From Salvelinus alpinus (taxonomy: Eukaryota > Chordata > Actinopteri > Salmoniformes > Salmonidae), in assembly GCF_045679555.1 (NCBI RefSeq), contig NC_092099.1, positions 9,346,076 to 9,410,075 on the forward strand: DNA of 64,000 bases, given 5' to 3'. The translations under genes were made by a program, and so were the position numbers. The notes beneath the pieces are model-generated. The model was not told where the DNA came from and ran no database searches. It was given only the letters and a program-made list of their open reading frames with translations. Below are positions 12,683 through 24,083 of the stretch, piece after piece (the stretch's first letter is position 1; every line of letters starts with the position of its first letter).

Positions 12683-13893
12683 TGATTAAATTGAGATTTT
12701 GTGTCACTGGCGTACACACAATACCCCATAAAATGGAATTATGTTTTTAGAAATGTTTACAAATTCATCAAAAATGAAAAGCTGAAATGTCTTGAGTCAA
12801 TAAGTATTCAACCCCTTTTTTATGGCACACCTAAATAAGTAAACAAGTCACATAATAAGCTGCATGGACTCTGTGTGCAATAAGTGTTTAACATGATTTT
12901 TGAATGGCTACCTCCTCTCTGTACCCCACACATACAATTATCTGTAAGGTCCCTCAATCGAACAGTGAATTTCAAACGGATTCAACCACAAAGACCAGGG
13001 AGGTTTTCGAATGCCTCTCAAAGGTCACCAATTGTAAGATGGGTACAAATTAAAAAACATAGACATTGAATATCCCTTTGAGCATTGTGAAGTTATTAAT
13101 TACACTTTGGATGGTGTCTCAATACACCCAGTCACTACAAAGATACAGGGTTCCTTCCTAACTCAGTTGCCCGAGAGGAAGGAAACCGCTCAGGGATTTC
13201 ACCATGAGGCCGATGGTGACTTTAAAACAGTTACAGAGTTAATAGCTGTGATAGAAGACAACTGAAGATGGATCAACAACATTGTAGTTACTCCACAATA
13301 CTAACCTAAATGACTGTGAAAAGAAGGAAACCTGTACAGAATAAAAAATAATCCAAAACATGCATCCTGTTTGCAATTAGGCACTAAAGTAAAACTGCCA
13401 AAAATGTGACAAAGAAATTAACTTCATGTCCTGAATACAAAGCGTTGTGTTTTGGGCAAGTCCAACACTGAGTACCACTCTTCATATTTTCAAGCATGGT
13501 GGTGGCTGCATCATGTTATGGGTGTGCTTGTCTTTGGCAAGGACTAGGGAGTTTTTTGGGGGATAAAAATACATGGAATAAAGCTAAGCACAGGCAAAAT
13601 CCTACAGGAAAACCTGGTTCAGTCTGCTTTCCAACAGACACTAGCAATGATCAATAACCAGCTTGACAGAGCTTGAAGAATTTAAAAAAGTATGTACAAA
13701 TATTGTACAATCCAGGTGTGGAAAGCTCTTAGAGACTTACTCAGAAAGACTCACAGCTGTAATCACTGCCAAAGATGATTCTAACACGTATTGACTCATG
13801 GGAGAGAATACTTATGTAAATTAGATATTTCTGCATTTAATTTTCAATACATTTGCAAACATTTATAAAAACATGTTTTCACTTTGAGTCAGG
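12683..13893 (+). mobile_element. Decayed Tc1-like element, both outer ends lost
   Basis: This aligns along its length with the 20934-24651 element once the L2 insertions there are removed. Shared landmarks are AAATGAAAAGCTGAAATGTC (12772), CAACCACAAAGACCAGGGAG (12984), TTCAAGCATGGTGGTGGCTG (13490) and CACAGCTGTAATCACTGCC (13752). The outermost terminal repeats are missing at both sides. The transposase is destroyed by stops and frameshifts. Confidence 0.8.
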
Positions 13894-14034
13894 ATAAAGA
13901 GGGGCCTAACCATGTGCACTCACACGCACCTGTGTGCATGCATGTGTGTGCGCTTGCATTTGTGTTTCTGCTGTGCACTCATGCACGCACCCAGTCTTTT
14001 GCAACTAACCTTGTGGGGATACACAATTCAGTCC

Positions 14035-14163
14035 CCTAATCCTAAACCATATCCTAACCGTAACCCTAACCCGAAACCTAACCCTAGCTCCTAACCCCGA
14101 CCCTAAAAGTGACCCTTGCTCCTAACCCTAAACCTAATGCTAACCCTAACCTTAACCCCCTAG
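14035..14163. repeat. Degenerate telomere-like CCTAA array
   Basis: About 20 imperfect units of CTAACCCTAAAC type fill this stretch. It is interstitial, not terminal, since ordinary sequence flanks it on both sides. A second array on the opposite strand lies at 28333-28470. Confidence 0.75.
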
Positions 14164-14810
14164 AAATAGCATTTGACCATTTGTCTCCAGTCTGTCAAAT
14201 TTCTGGTTCCCACAAGTATAGTTAAACACATCCACACACACACGCACATCATCATCACCATAGCCATAATCACCATCACCACTGGTTATCATCATCCTTT
14301 CCTGATCCTTCCCTATACTCCTAATGCTTCTCTGGAAGTTACCATGGCCAGATCAACCTACACGAGGAAGGGGTTGGCACCATTAAACCTTGTTTGGCGG
14401 ACTCGGCACTGAAAAACATGTTTTCTCTGTGGTACATTGAATCTCAAATTTATTGAGGTGTCACAGATCTTGGCTATTTCTTTTGACAGAGCCTTGAATT
14501 CTCTTTTACTGTTAAACTTGTTATTTTCCCATTCTAAATGGATATTACGAGGTCATGTATTGGATAAAACATATTTTTCTGTCCTTACAACCTATAGGGT
14601 TTCATTCACGACAAATAACGGTGCAACGTATATCATAAAAAATATATATCCTGGAAAACCCTATACCGGAGGTAGGAAAAGGAGAGGGATGTGAGCCGAG
14701 TCGCGCACTTACCAACTGGCATATGAAGAAGAAAAAAATAAACATCCATCCCGGGAAAGAATTCCCGGTTGTGCCAAGAATATATAAACTAAAAAGAGAG
14801 AGCGGGCGCG
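14164..14810. other. Unassigned DNA with short CA and ATC-rich tracts
   Basis: Short CA (about 14230) and CATCACCA-type tracts (about 14250-14290) are present. The rest is AT-rich with no recognised gene. Confidence 0.45.
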
Positions 14811-14814
14811 TAAA

Positions 14815-15005
14815 AGAAGGAAGGTTGAGCTATTAAAAGTATAGGGAGCATTTTCAAAGAGGGCCCATCTGAAAGAATGAAAGCTCTACCTGTGGTTTTC
14901 CTCCACGTTGTTGGCAAGTTCACCCCTAACCTTCTGACCAAAGATGAACCCCTGAGCTCTACCCTGAAGTGCACTGACTGGAGAACAGCTTTCCAGCTGA
15001 AGATA
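14815..15005 (+). other. Short open frame cut by the Sleeping Beauty-like insertion
   Basis: An ATG at 14878 opens a frame reading through VVFLHVVGKFTPNLLTKDEP up to the TA where the transposon at 15006 inserted. If the transposon is removed in thought, the frame stops a few codons later (at about 16330). I recognise no domain. It may be chance or part of an older repeat. Confidence 0.25.
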
Positions 15006-16310
15006 CAGTTGAAGTCGGAAGTTTACATACACTTAGATTGGAGTCATTAAATCTCGTTTTCCAACCACTCCACAAATTTCTTGTTAACAAAATATAGTTT
15101 TGGCAAGTCGGTTAGGACATATATTTTGTGCATAACAAGTAATTTTCCCAACAATTATTTACAGACAGATTATTTCAGTTATAATTCACTGTATCACAAT
15201 TCCAGTGGGTCAGAAGTTTACATACATTAAGTTGACTGTGCCTTTAAACAGCTTAGAAAATTCCAGAAAATAGTGTCATGGCTTTAGAAGCTTCTGATAG
15301 GCTAATTGACATCATTTGAGTCAATTGGAGGTGTAGCTGGGGATGTATTTCAAGGACTACCTTCAAACTCAGTGCCTATTTGCTATACATCATGGGAAAA
15401 TCAAAATAAATCAGCCAAGACCTCCACAAGTCTGGTTCATCCAAATTACAAATGCCTGAAGGTACCATGTTCATCTGTACAAACAATAGTACGCAAGTAT
15501 AAACACTATGGGACCACGCAGCCGTCATACCGCTCAGGAAGGAGAAGCGTTCTGTCTCCTAGAGATGAACGTACTTTTGTGCGAAAAGTGCAAAACAATC
15601 CCAGAACAACAACAAAGGACCTTGTGAAGATGCTGGAGGAAACAGTTACAAGAGTATCTATATCCACAGTAAAACGAGTCCTATATCGACATAACCTGAA
15701 AGGCCGCTCAGCAAGGAAGAAGCCACTGCTCCAAAACCGCCATAAAAAAAACAGACTACGGTTTGCAACTGCACATGCGGACAAAGATCGTGCTTTTTGG
15801 TGAAATGTCCTCTGGTCTGATGAAAAATGGCTTAAGGACAACAAAGTCAAGGTATTGGAGTGGCCATCACAAAAGCACTGACCTCATCCTATAGAAAATT
15901 TGTGGGCAGAACTGAAAAAGCATGTGCGAGCAAGGAGGCCTACAAACCTGACTCATTTACACCATCTCTGTCAGGAGGAATGGGCCAAAATTCACCCAAC
16001 CTATTGTGGGAAGCTTGTGGAAGGCTACCCGAAAAGTGTGACCCAAGTTAAACATTTTAAAGGCAATGCTACCAAATACTAATTGAGTGTATGTAAACTT
16101 CTGACCCTCAGGGAATGTGATGAAAGAAATAAAAGCTGAAATAAATAATTCTCTCTACTATTATTCTGACATTTCACATTCTTAAAATAAAGTGGTGATC
16201 CTAACTGACCTTAGACAGGAAATCTTTACTAGGAATAAGTGTCAGAAATGGTGAAAAACTGAGTTTAAATGTATTTGGCTGAGGTGTATGTAAACTTCCG
16301 ACTTCAACTG
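15006..16310 (+). mobile_element. Sleeping Beauty-like Tc1 element, complete ends
   Basis: The ends are CAGTTGAAGTCGGAAGTTTA and its inverse, each flanked by TA (15004-15005 and 16311-16312). A second, internal copy of the binding-site motif (TCAGAAGTTTACATACATTA at about 15211, and its inverse at about 16086) gives the IR/DR architecture of the salmonid Tc1 family. At 1,305 bp it is about 0.3 kb shorter than a full-length family member because of an internal deletion in the transposase. Confidence 0.95.
15392..16082 (+). pseudogene. Deleted Tc1/mariner transposase relic
   Basis: It starts at ATG 15392 with a stop six codons in. Recognisable blocks follow: the DNA-binding part (VQTIVRKYKHYGTTQPSYRS at about 15483), the linker with STVKRVLYRHNLKGRSARKK, and VLWSDE (about 15805-15822) with the first catalytic Asp. 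The sequence then jumps from GATGAAA to AATGGCTTAAGGAC (15820-15834), removing the segment that carries the second Asp. It resumes with DNKVKVLEWPSQ, the PIENLWAELKKHV block with the catalytic Glu, and a C-terminus ending GNATKY. A nonsense codon lies at about 15801. Confidence 0.93.
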
Positions 16311-17347
16311 TAGATGTTTGGAGAAATCTGTAATGTAACTCTGGTGCTGAAGCCAGCACAGTAGGTGATCACGAAGAGACTCTCTGAACGAACTACAAAA
16401 CGGTCTGTGGGAAATCAAACTCTTATGGATTGATATTTTGAATTTTGAATTTCATTTAATAGCAAATATACAAGGGGTCCGTTTTAAATGCATACTAAGC
16501 ATTTCGTATTTAACCCTTGTTTCCAATTGTAAGATCTGACATTATCATCTATGTACGCCCTTTCCATACGCCACAGATATTCACAGGAATCAACAAAGCT
16601 TTGCGGACGGAGGCTTTCGCCTACGCATCTCTTCGAAACCTCAAGCCTCAATGTGAGGCATTCAAAAGCATTTTTTTTTTATGAACAGCATAATAAATTA
16701 ATTCAACCTCAGAACAGAGAGAAGTCACACACTGGCTGCTCGCTCGCACACCAAAGCATACATCTGACAGCAATTAGGTGGCTGGTTTCGGTGAAAGGGA
16801 CGATATTGACAGGTGACAGTGCCAGGGCTAGGGGGACGTGGCCCCCCAGAAAGCCTGTGTTGCCCGTTGTGTCCACAGTCGTTGCCAACTTATGCCCCGA
16901 GACAAGAGCACATAATAGTAACCCTAGCATTGAGAGCACAGCTATGTGCGAAGGAAAACCAAAACAATGACAGCAAACTCTCTCGCTCACGTGTAGACGT
17001 GTGAAGTCAAATTCCTCACTGCTTCGCCAGGGTGCTGTTTCCTGTGAGACACCATCAAAAAGATCTGAATGTTTATCCCATAATTGCACCAGGCACAGAA
17101 ACAACAATGTTCTTGGGAAAGTGCCCTTGCATATATTTAGCTCTGAGCACTTGCATAGGTTCACGATTGTGAAGGCACAACACCACTGCCCTGAATGGTT
17201 TGAATACTTTAAAATCATATATTCTCTAAAAAGGTAGAAGTTTGTGATGCTATATTCCTAAACAAAGTCCATGTATACATGAATCAAGTTATGCCAATAG
17301 CCAGGGGAGGATGCATTTGAAAAGTATTGCAACAGGGCCTGAGAGCC

Positions 17348-17374
17348 CTCTCTCTCTCTCTCGCTCTCTCTGGT
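17348..17374. repeat. CT microsatellite
   Basis: A short CT run with a single interruption. Confidence 0.85.
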
Positions 17375-18130
17375 TATTACAACACAACGTCAACACTGTG
17401 AAAAGCCTCCCACAGTAAAGTCTGTGTTGGCAGAGCAGAACAAAGCGAGGTCTCTCACAGAGGCCATGCAACCATAATTGCCAAACACAAGAACCCTTGG
17501 AGGCCTGCAGGGAAAGGTCACAGTCGCTACGGTGTTGCTCCAATTTTACGCCGTAAGAGAGAAGACAAAATAGTAAACAGAGCGCCCTCAACCCTTGATA
17601 CGGCGTGTTTTGATGCAGCGATGGCTCAACCAATGTCTGTACCATGTGGTTTGGAGATGAGACATTCCATCGAAGCATTAGCAGAGTGTTTTGTTCACAG
17701 ACAAATTGGAAAAAATGACAATGAAACAAGATCTTTTTTGAAGTTTAAATTAACAACAGTTGGTTTAGTGTAGCAGGGAAGAGAAGAAAAAGACATCCCA
17801 CTCTTTGTACTGAGCAGCAGTGCTCTTCCCATTGCAGGCCCGTCGAATGTGGACCTTTTATTGTTTGGATCAAATGGCCTGAGCTGTAGGTGTTGCTGTT
17901 TCCTGAATGCTTCAACTGTTGCCAACACCTAAATCCATATCCTTGAGTAATCTTGGAAGATGTCATATGGATGAACGAGAGAGGAAAAAAGCAAAAACAA
18001 AGGATTATAAGAAACAGATCGCTAAACATAAACACTAATCAGAGAACAGGGGAAACAGGAAATACAATTCCCAGGAGCTGGAAAATGCATTCATGAGAGA
18101 AAAATTTGATCAATGAATCATTTTGTTTTT

Positions 18131-18245
18131 ACCAGAAAGAGAGAGAGAGAGGGGGGGTAGAGAGTAAGTGTACGAGTGAGAAAGGGGGAGAGAGAGAGTC
18201 AGAGAGAGGGAGGGAATGAGAAGGAAAAGGAGAAGGAGAATAAAA
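18131..18245. repeat. GA-rich low-complexity tract
   Basis: A purine tract of GA, GGGA and AGGAGAA units with interruptions. Confidence 0.85.
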
Positions 18246-19929
18246 GAGAAAGCAGGGGTCCAACAGACACAGTCAGACACTCGAAGGCCTCTTCCTTGGC
18301 ATGTGAGATACCAGTTTGAGCACATTCCCCGCTGGAGTGTCTGTCTTAGCTCCGGAAAAGGCTCCACAATTCTCCCCTTTTATCCTCATCCCATCCCTCT
18401 CCCCAGGCGCAGTGGGGGTACGAGTCAGGCTGGGGAGGCCTGTTTGCCAGAAAACACTCCCAAAGACTCAGGATCTTTGGGGGTTTTTGTGGCTTGTGGG
18501 TGATTTTTAGCATGGTAAGGCGGCCCGGGAAGAGCTCAATGAAGTGGAATAGAGCTCAGTGAAGAGCCCAACAAAATACACAAGCGAGAATGTCTCAGTG
18601 TTAGCTGCTGAAGTCAACGGAACATTCTGGATGTTCGCCTCATATTTTAACAACATGATTCATATGGCTATTCAAAATATATAATATGAGTCACCTATTG
18701 CTGGATTAAACCACAAAATTCAATAGTTTTAGGGAACTAAACTTTCAAAATGTAAACAAATGAACTAATTTGACAATGGCTCTCCGACCCATTGTCGGAG
18801 AGCCAAACAGAGGTTCCACGGTGGTCTTCTAAATACAGTTCTCTCTCAGTTCTCCCGCTGAGTCAGCCGCATCATCAGGCATGTGGCGCCACCTAGCTTA
18901 CAGGATGACTCATCACTTCCTCAACATGAGTCACATAGCATGACTGTACCAGAGGGAATGTGTGTGGCTAACCTAGCCTCCAAATTAGCAGTGACATTAA
19001 CATGGAGTTCTCTCTAATTCAACTGTGACAAAGCAGAACAAAAACAAACCCCTTCTTCAAACAATGTGTAAATCACCAAAGAAACCACAACAACAAAACC
19101 TTCTATTCAAGGCCAGTTAGGATTATTTTAAGTTCCATTCTTCAGGCAAGGATTGCCCAGGCTTGTAACAGAGCACTCCGAAAACACACATTTTAACAGC
19201 ACATGTCGAAACCCCCATTTAAAAAAAAATTGCATCCCCTGACTTGAAATGAAGCAAAACTAACATCAGGGGAATGACAAGATCTCCTGTAACGACGACC
19301 CTGTGAAGATGGATTGGACATTCTTACTGTTTCAGAGAAGTCAGACTAGTCCATTTAAGATAATATACAGCCTGGCCCCGCTCTGTGGGATGAACAGAGG
19401 TATATGAGGGGGCGGTGGAGGGGGCGTTAACCTAGGCTGAGGCTGCTGACCTCCTCTCCCCATTGGGCTGACCTCTCCACTGCCTCCCCCTAGGCTGGAG
19501 GAAGCCGGGGCCCTGTCCCCTGGGAGCCTGAGACAAGACTTGGCCAACCCCCACAGCAGGATAGAGCGGATCAGTGCCGCTTGGCAAGGGCCAGCTCTTT
19601 CGGGGGCAATGAAAAATAATTTCCTCCTGAAAAAGTGCCACGAGGGAGCTGGAGCTTGGCCCAGAGCTGGGGAGCGTGAGCCACGCATCAGGAATGCTGG
19701 GACGGTATGACTGGGAAGGAATGTTGATCGGAAGGTAAATGTCAAAGACAGACGGTCATTCTCCTTGGAACCTCATGCCACAGACCTGTTTACCCAACCT
19801 TGATTACGCCATGAGAAGGAATTTCTCCTCCTCTCCCTGCTTGTCCCCCTTTTACTCATGAACATTTGAGAAAAACGGCAGTCAGGCATCAAACACATTC
19901 ATTCATATAGGGGGACATTTTATTTAATG

Positions 19930-20050
19930 GATTATATAAATGGTGGAACAAGCTTCCCCCTAATGTCAGGACATCCGAGTCCCTGCCCAATTACCCGAAA
20001 ACGTCTGAAATCCTACCTAATTAAAGAATATCTTAAAAATATCATTTTTT
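19930..20050 (+). pseudogene. C-terminal fragment of an L2-type LINE ORF
   Basis: In one frame the sequence reads WWNKLPPNVRTSESLPNY (about 19945-19998). In the next it reads RKRLKSYLIKEYLKN. The intact L2 frame elsewhere in this window ends with WWNKLPHDARSAESITTF and RRHLKPHLFKEYLG, so this is the same C-terminal region split by a frameshift. The rest of the LINE is absent. Confidence 0.7.
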
Positions 20051-20084
20051 TTATCATGCAAACACATTTTTTTATTGTGGCACT

Positions 20085-20165
20085 TGCATCAGTGAGATTC
20101 AAACCTACGATCTTCTGTTCTCTATCCATGGAATTAGTCCACTGTGCCTCCAGGACGGAGCTAGC
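20085..20165 (-). repeat. tRNA-like sequence, probably a SINE head
   Basis: On the minus strand a block reads GGCACAGTGGACTAATTCC (A-box-like) and, about 40 bases on, GTAGGTTTGAATCTCAC (B-box-like). Spacing and order fit a degenerate tRNA-derived pol III promoter. It does not fold into an obvious intact tRNA, so I call it SINE-like and not a tRNA gene. Confidence 0.4.
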
Positions 20166-20449
20166 ATGCCATGTATTTTTTTTACGCATACCAAGCTGTT
20201 CATTTTAGTCTATATAAACAGCCGAATTTCAAAATAAAAAAGATACTCATTAAGATCAGGTGTTGCCAATTAGTGGGAACGGCCAACACACCTGAACACA
20301 CTTAACAGGATAGAAAATAGAGTTTTGTTGATGCTCAGAACGGAATGTATATGTTTTTCAATAACATTCTTAGAACGTTCTTTGAACGTTAATGTTTTCT
20401 TGTTTTTTTATGAAAAGTTTTCTTGATGTTCTGAGATCATGACTTTTAT

Positions 20450-20745
20450 AGAACCATGAGGAAACCTGTAGGAAACGTTAGGCTGAAGTATTGAAATTCC
20501 CACAGGAGAACTATGTTTCTTAACGTTCTCGGAACAACTTGAGAACATTACTTTAAATAGAACCATGCAAAAACCTGGTGAAAACATTATGCTGAAGCAT
20601 TGAAATTCCCACAGAAGAACATTGTTTCTTAAACCAGTTGGAGAATGTTACATGAACATTACCAAAAATGTAATTAAATGTAACCATGTTTGACATTTTA
20701 GGAAACGTTCTGTTAAAGTAATGAAATACCACAAATCATTTTTTT
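20450..20745. repeat. Diverged tandem repeat, about 120-bp unit
   Basis: GAACCATG, then GCTGAAGTATTGAAATTCCC, then TTTCTTAACGTTCTC recur with changes at roughly 120-base intervals (starting about 20451, 20571 and 20688). The third unit is partial. Flanking DNA contains further AACGTTC motifs. Confidence 0.65.
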
Positions 20746-22011
20746 TTTCAAGTTCCTTAAATGTGCTGAGAATGTTCCAAAGCCAAGCAACTATCCTGCA
20801 CCATTTCCAGAATGTTGTGGGAAGGTTGTATGCAAATTAACCATAGTACAACCACGCTCTCAACAAACTTTAAGAAACGTATGGTTCTCAGGACGTTATG
20901 TGCTAGCTGGGTACCTACTTTGCCAGGAGTATACAGTGCCTTCAGAAAGCATTCACACCCCTTGAACTTTTCCACATTTTGTTGTGTTACAGCCTGAATT
21001 TAAAAATGATTAAATATAGATTGTGTATCACTGGCCTACACAATACTCCATGAAGTGGAATTACGTTTTTAGAAATGTTTACAAAATAATCCAAAATGAA
21101 AAGCTGAAATGTCTTGAGTATCCAAACCTTTTGTAATGGCAAGCCTGAATAAGTTCAGGAGTAAAAACACATACAGATAATTGTAAGGTCCCTCAGTTGA
21201 GCAGGGAATTTCAAGCACAGATTCAACCACAAAGACCAGGGAGGTTTTCCAATGCCTTGTAAAGAAGGGCACTTATTGGTGGATGGGTAAAAAAAAAGAA
21301 GACACTGAATATCCCTTTGAGCATGGTGCAGTTATTAAACTTTGGATAGTGTATCAATAGACGCAGTCACTACAAAGATACAGGCGTCATTCCTAACTCA
21401 GTTGCCGGAGAGGAAGGAAACTGCTCAGGGATTTCACCATGAGGCCAATGGTGACTTTAAAATAGTTACAGAGTTTAATGGCTGTGATAGGAGAAAACTG
21501 AGGATGGATAAACAACATTGTAGTTACTCCACAATACTAACCTAATTGACAGAGTGAAAAGGAAGCCTGTACAGAATACAAATATTCCAAAACATGCATC
21601 CTGTTTGCAACAAGACACTAAAGTAATACTGCAAAAAATGTGGCAAAGCAATTAACTTTTTGTCCTGAATACACAGTGTTATGTTTTGGGCAAATCCAAT
21701 ACAACACATCACTGAGTGCCACACTCCATTTTTTCAAGCATGGTAGTGGCTGCGTCATGTTATGTCTATGCTTGAAGAGTTTTTCTGGATAAAAAAAAAA
21801 TGGAACTAAGCATAGGCAAGCTCCTAAAAAAAACTTGGTTCAGTCTGCTTTCCACCAGACACTGGTAGATGAACTCACCTTTAAGCAGTACAATAACCTA
21901 AAACACAAGGCCAAAACTACACTGGAGTTGCTTACGAAGAAGACAGTGAATGTTCTTTAGTGGCCAAGTTACAGTTTTGACTGAAATCTGCTTGAAAACC
22001 TATGGCAAGAC

Positions 22012-24083
22012 ATTTACATTTACATTTAAGTCATTTAGCAGACGCTCTTATCCAGAGCGACTTACAAATTGGTGCATTCACCTTATGATATCCAGTGGAA
22101 CAACCACTTTACAATAGTGCATCTAACTCTTTTAAGGGGGGGGGGTTAGAAGGATTACTTTATCCTATCCTAGGTATTCCTTAAAGAGGTGGGGTTTCAG
22201 GTGTCTCCGGAAGGTGGTGATTGACTCCGCTGACCTGGCGTCGTGAGGGAGTTTGTTCCACCATTGGGGTGCCAGAGCAGCGAACAGTTTTGACTGGGCT
22301 GAGCGGGAACTGTACTTCCTCAGAGGTAGGGAGGCGAGCAGGCCAGAGGTGGATGAACGCAGTGCCCTTGTTTGGGTGTAGGGCCTGATCAGAGCCTGAA
22401 GGTACGGAGGTGCCGTTCCCCTCACAGCTCCGTAGGCAAGCACCATGGTCTTGTAGCGGATGCGAGCTTCAACTGGAAGCCAGTGGAGAGAGCGGAGGAG
22501 CGGGGTGACGTGAGAGAACTTGGGAAAGTTGAACACCAGACGGGCTGCGGCGTTCTGGATGAGTTGTAGGGGTTTAATGGCACAGGCAGGGAGCCCAGCC
22601 AACAGCGAGTTGCAGTAATCCAGACGGGAGATGACAAGTGCCTGGATTAGGACCTGCGCCGCTTCCTGCGTGAGGCAGGGTCGTACTCTGCGAATGTTGT
22701 AGAGCATGAACCTACAGGAACGGGTCACCGCCTTGATGTTAGTTGAGAACGACAGGGTGTTGTCCAGGATCACGCCAAGGTTCTTAGCACTCTGGGAGGA
22801 GGACACAATGGAGTTGTCAACCGTGATGGCGAGATCATGGAACGGGCAGTCCTTCCCCGGGAGGAAGAGCAGCTCCGTCTTGCCGAGGTTCAGCTTGAGG
22901 TGGTGATCCGTCATCCACACTGATATGTCTGCCAGACATGCAGAGATGCGATTCACCACCTGGTTATCAGAGGGGGGAAAGGAGAAGATTAATTGTGTGT
23001 CGTCTGCATAGCAATGATAGGAGAGACCATGTGAGGATATGACAGAGCCAAGTGACTTGGTGTATAGCGAGAATAGGAGAGGGCCTAGAACAGAGCCCTG
23101 GGGGACACCAGTGGTGAGAGCACGTGGTGCGGAGACAGATTCTCGCCACGCCACCTGGTAGGAGCGACCTGTCAGGTAGGACGCAATCCAAGCGTGGGCC
23201 GCGCCGGAGATGCCCAGCTCGGAGAGGGTGGAGAGGAGGATCTGATGGTTCACAGTATCAAAGGCAGCCGATAGGTCTAGAAGGATGAGAGCAGAGGAGA
23301 GAGAGTTAGCTTTAGCAGTGCGGAGCGCCTCCGTGACACAGAGAAGAGCAGTCTCAGTTGAATGACTAGTCTTGAAACCTGACTGATTTGGATCAAGAAG
23401 GTCATTCTGAGAGAGATAGCAGGAGAGCTGGCCAAGGACGGCACGTTCAAGAGTTTTGGAGAGAAAAGAAAGAAGGGATACTGGTCTGTAGTTGTTGACA
23501 TCGGAGGGATCGAGTGTAGGTTTTTTCAGAAGGGGTGCAACTCTCGCTCTCTTGAAGACGGAAGGGACGTAGCCAGCGGTCAAGGATGAGTTGATGAGCG
23601 AGGTGAGGTAAGGGAGAAGGTCTCCGGAAATGGTCTGGAGAAGAGAGGAGGGGATAGGGTCAAGCGGGCAGGTTGTTGGGCGGCCGGCCGTCACAAGACG
23701 CGAGATTTCATCTGGAGAGAGAGGGGAGAAAGAGGTCAAAGCACAGGGTAGGGCAGTGTGAGCAGAACCAGCGGTGTCGTTTGACTTAGCAAACGAGGAT
23801 CGGATGTCGTCGACCTTCTTTTCAAAATGGTTGACGAAGTCATCAGCAGAGAGGGAGGAGGGGGGAGGAGGGGGAGGAGGATTCAGGAGGGAGGAGAAGG
23901 TGGCAAAGAGCTTCCTAGGGTTAGAGGCAGATGCTTGGAATTTAGAGTGGTAGAAATTGGCTTTAGCAGCAGAGACAGAAGAGGAGAATGTAGAGAGGAG
24001 GGAGTGAAAGGATGCCAGGTCCGCAGGGAGGCGAGTTTTCCTCCATTTCCGCTCGGCTGCCCGGAGCCCTGTTCTGTGAGCTC
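22012..24083 (-). mobile_element. L2-type LINE, 5'-truncated, with 7-bp target duplication
   Basis: The insert is flanked by GCAAGAC at 22005-22011 and 24084-24090. The 3' end (left side) is an ATTTAC repeat tail followed by the AGTCATTTAGCAGACGCTC motif, the standard 3' region of this fish L2 group. Removing the insert and one duplication restores the surrounding Tc1 sequence. The 5' end begins inside the ORF, upstream of the RT domain, so the endonuclease is missing. Confidence 0.93.

Larger units (their letters stand above)
16311..19920. other. 3.6 kb of mostly single-copy-looking DNA
   Basis: No exon or known transposon is visible. It contains a short CT run at 17348-17374, a GA-rich tract at 18131-18245, and a perfect 12-bp stem with a 5-base loop at 18777-18805. 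Long overlapping frames at 16551-17237 exist on both strands without a domain. Stretches of conserved non-coding DNA could be present, but sequence alone does not show it. Confidence 0.45.

Noticed and set aside
14035..14163. Chromosome end or fusion point because of CCTAA units
   Set aside because: The units are degenerate, short and interstitial. The similar tract at 28333-28470 is part of a MITE.
16551..17237. Overlapping frames of 139, 169 and 78 codons as a gene
   Set aside because: They are open on both strands, with no domain, splice signal or similarity that I recognise.
20085..20165. A functional tRNA gene on the minus strand
   Set aside because: Box-like motifs are present, but I could not draw a proper cloverleaf, and it lies in repeat debris.
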